From positions 5,475,001-5,539,000 of the forward strand of contig NZ_CP114909.1 of assembly GCF_027497355.1 (NCBI RefSeq): DNA of 64,000 bases, written 5' to 3'. Position 1 is the first letter of the stretch; each line of letters opens with the position of its first letter. The notes under the pieces were generated by a model. It worked only from the letters and a program-made list of their open reading frames with translations, did not search any database and was not told where the DNA came from. The DNA is from Micromonospora sp. WMMA1947. GTDB taxonomy: Bacteria; Actinomycetota; Actinomycetes; Mycobacteriales; Micromonosporaceae. Shown piece by piece: positions 63,812 to 64,000 of the stretch. The position numbers were made by a program, and so were the translations under genes.

Positions 63812-64000
63812 ATGATTGTCTGGCTCAACGGCGCGTTCGGCGTCGGCAAGACGACCACGGCACGGCTGCTCACGGACGCGCTGCCGGGCGCGCGGCTGTT
63901 CGACCCGGAGTTCCTCGGCTCGATGCTCACCGCGTTCGTCACCCCGCCGACCGGCGACTTCCAGGACCTGCCACTGTGGCGTCACCTCGTCGTGCAGACG
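63812..64000 (+). CDS. P-loop ATPase/kinase, N-terminal part (cut by window edge)
   Basis: Only the first 63 residues are present. They begin MIVWLNGAFGVGKTTTARLL, a strand plus complete Walker A motif, followed by LFDPEFLGSMLTAFV, as in AAA_33/nucleoside- and shikimate-kinase-like or antibiotic-kinase-like P-loop proteins. The rest lies beyond the window. A weak CACGAT box lies 7 bases before the ATG. Function cannot be assigned. Confidence 0.75.
   Translation, partial: MIVWLNGAFGVGKTTTARLLTDALPGARLFDPEFLGSMLTAFVTPPTGDFQDLPLWRHLVVQT

Overview
The window is high-GC actinobacterial DNA. The gene content (an EccB protein, DUF397 and Xre/DUF5753 regulators, a PknB-like kinase, sugar ABC importers without their own ATPase, GTGA/ATGA-coupled genes, TANNNT -10 boxes placed 6-7 bases before start codons) suggests a Micromonosporaceae member, probably Micromonospora or a close relative. 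The genus is an inference. No rRNA, tRNA, CRISPR array, transposase or integrase was seen.

Layout. Positions 1-13.75 kb hold mixed housekeeping and accessory genes: the end of glutamate dehydrogenase, a secreted hydrolase, a DedA protein, a C-N hydrolase, a kinase-like phosphotransferase, a Ser/Thr kinase, a methyltransferase, an Xre + DUF397 regulatory pair, a GGDEF protein, a PemK-like protein, DUF4291, NUDIX, serpin-like and DUF885 proteins. Positions 13.8-41.5 kb (minus strand) are a nine-gene NRPS/PKS biosynthetic operon, most of whose junctions are overlapping start/stop codons, ending in a 17-bp-stem hairpin. Positions 41.8-45.3 kb carry DUF2267, a molybdopterin oxidoreductase and a CBS-BON protein. 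Positions 45.3-51.8 kb form a divergent sugar-uptake and catabolism locus (glycosidase, sugar isomerase, dehydrogenase / binding protein and two permeases). Positions 52.4-54.6 kb carry a methyltransferase and an orphan EccB. Positions 54.7-58.2 kb are a reactive-sulfur detoxification locus (CstR-like repressor, MBL-rhodanese, rhodanese, TauE exporter) with two matching palindromic operators. Positions 58.1-64 kb carry methyltransferases, a FadD-type acyl-CoA ligase with a palindromic operator, small membrane proteins, an AlkZ-like protein and the start of an ATPase.

The biosynthetic operon is the notable part. In transcription order it encodes: A-PCP-KS (AT and ACP missing, although the post-AT linker is kept); a type II thioesterase fused to a LanB-type (lantibiotic dehydratase) domain; a second stand-alone LanB-type protein; A-PCP-C-PCP; KS-AT-KR-DH-ACP (KR before DH, malonyl-type AT); a TauD/SyrP-like Fe/2-oxoglutarate hydroxylase; MbtH; C-A-PCP with an Asn-type specificity code; and C-A-PCP-TE-MFS with a Ser-type code, a cysteine thioesterase nucleophile and an exporter fused to the same polypeptide. 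No precursor peptide for the LanB proteins was found. The likely product is a short acyl-peptide that ends in Asn (or hydroxy-Asn) and Ser and is released by an unusual Cys-thioesterase. The role of the two LanB-type proteins is open. They may use aminoacyl-tRNA on carrier-bound intermediates, which is a hypothesis only.
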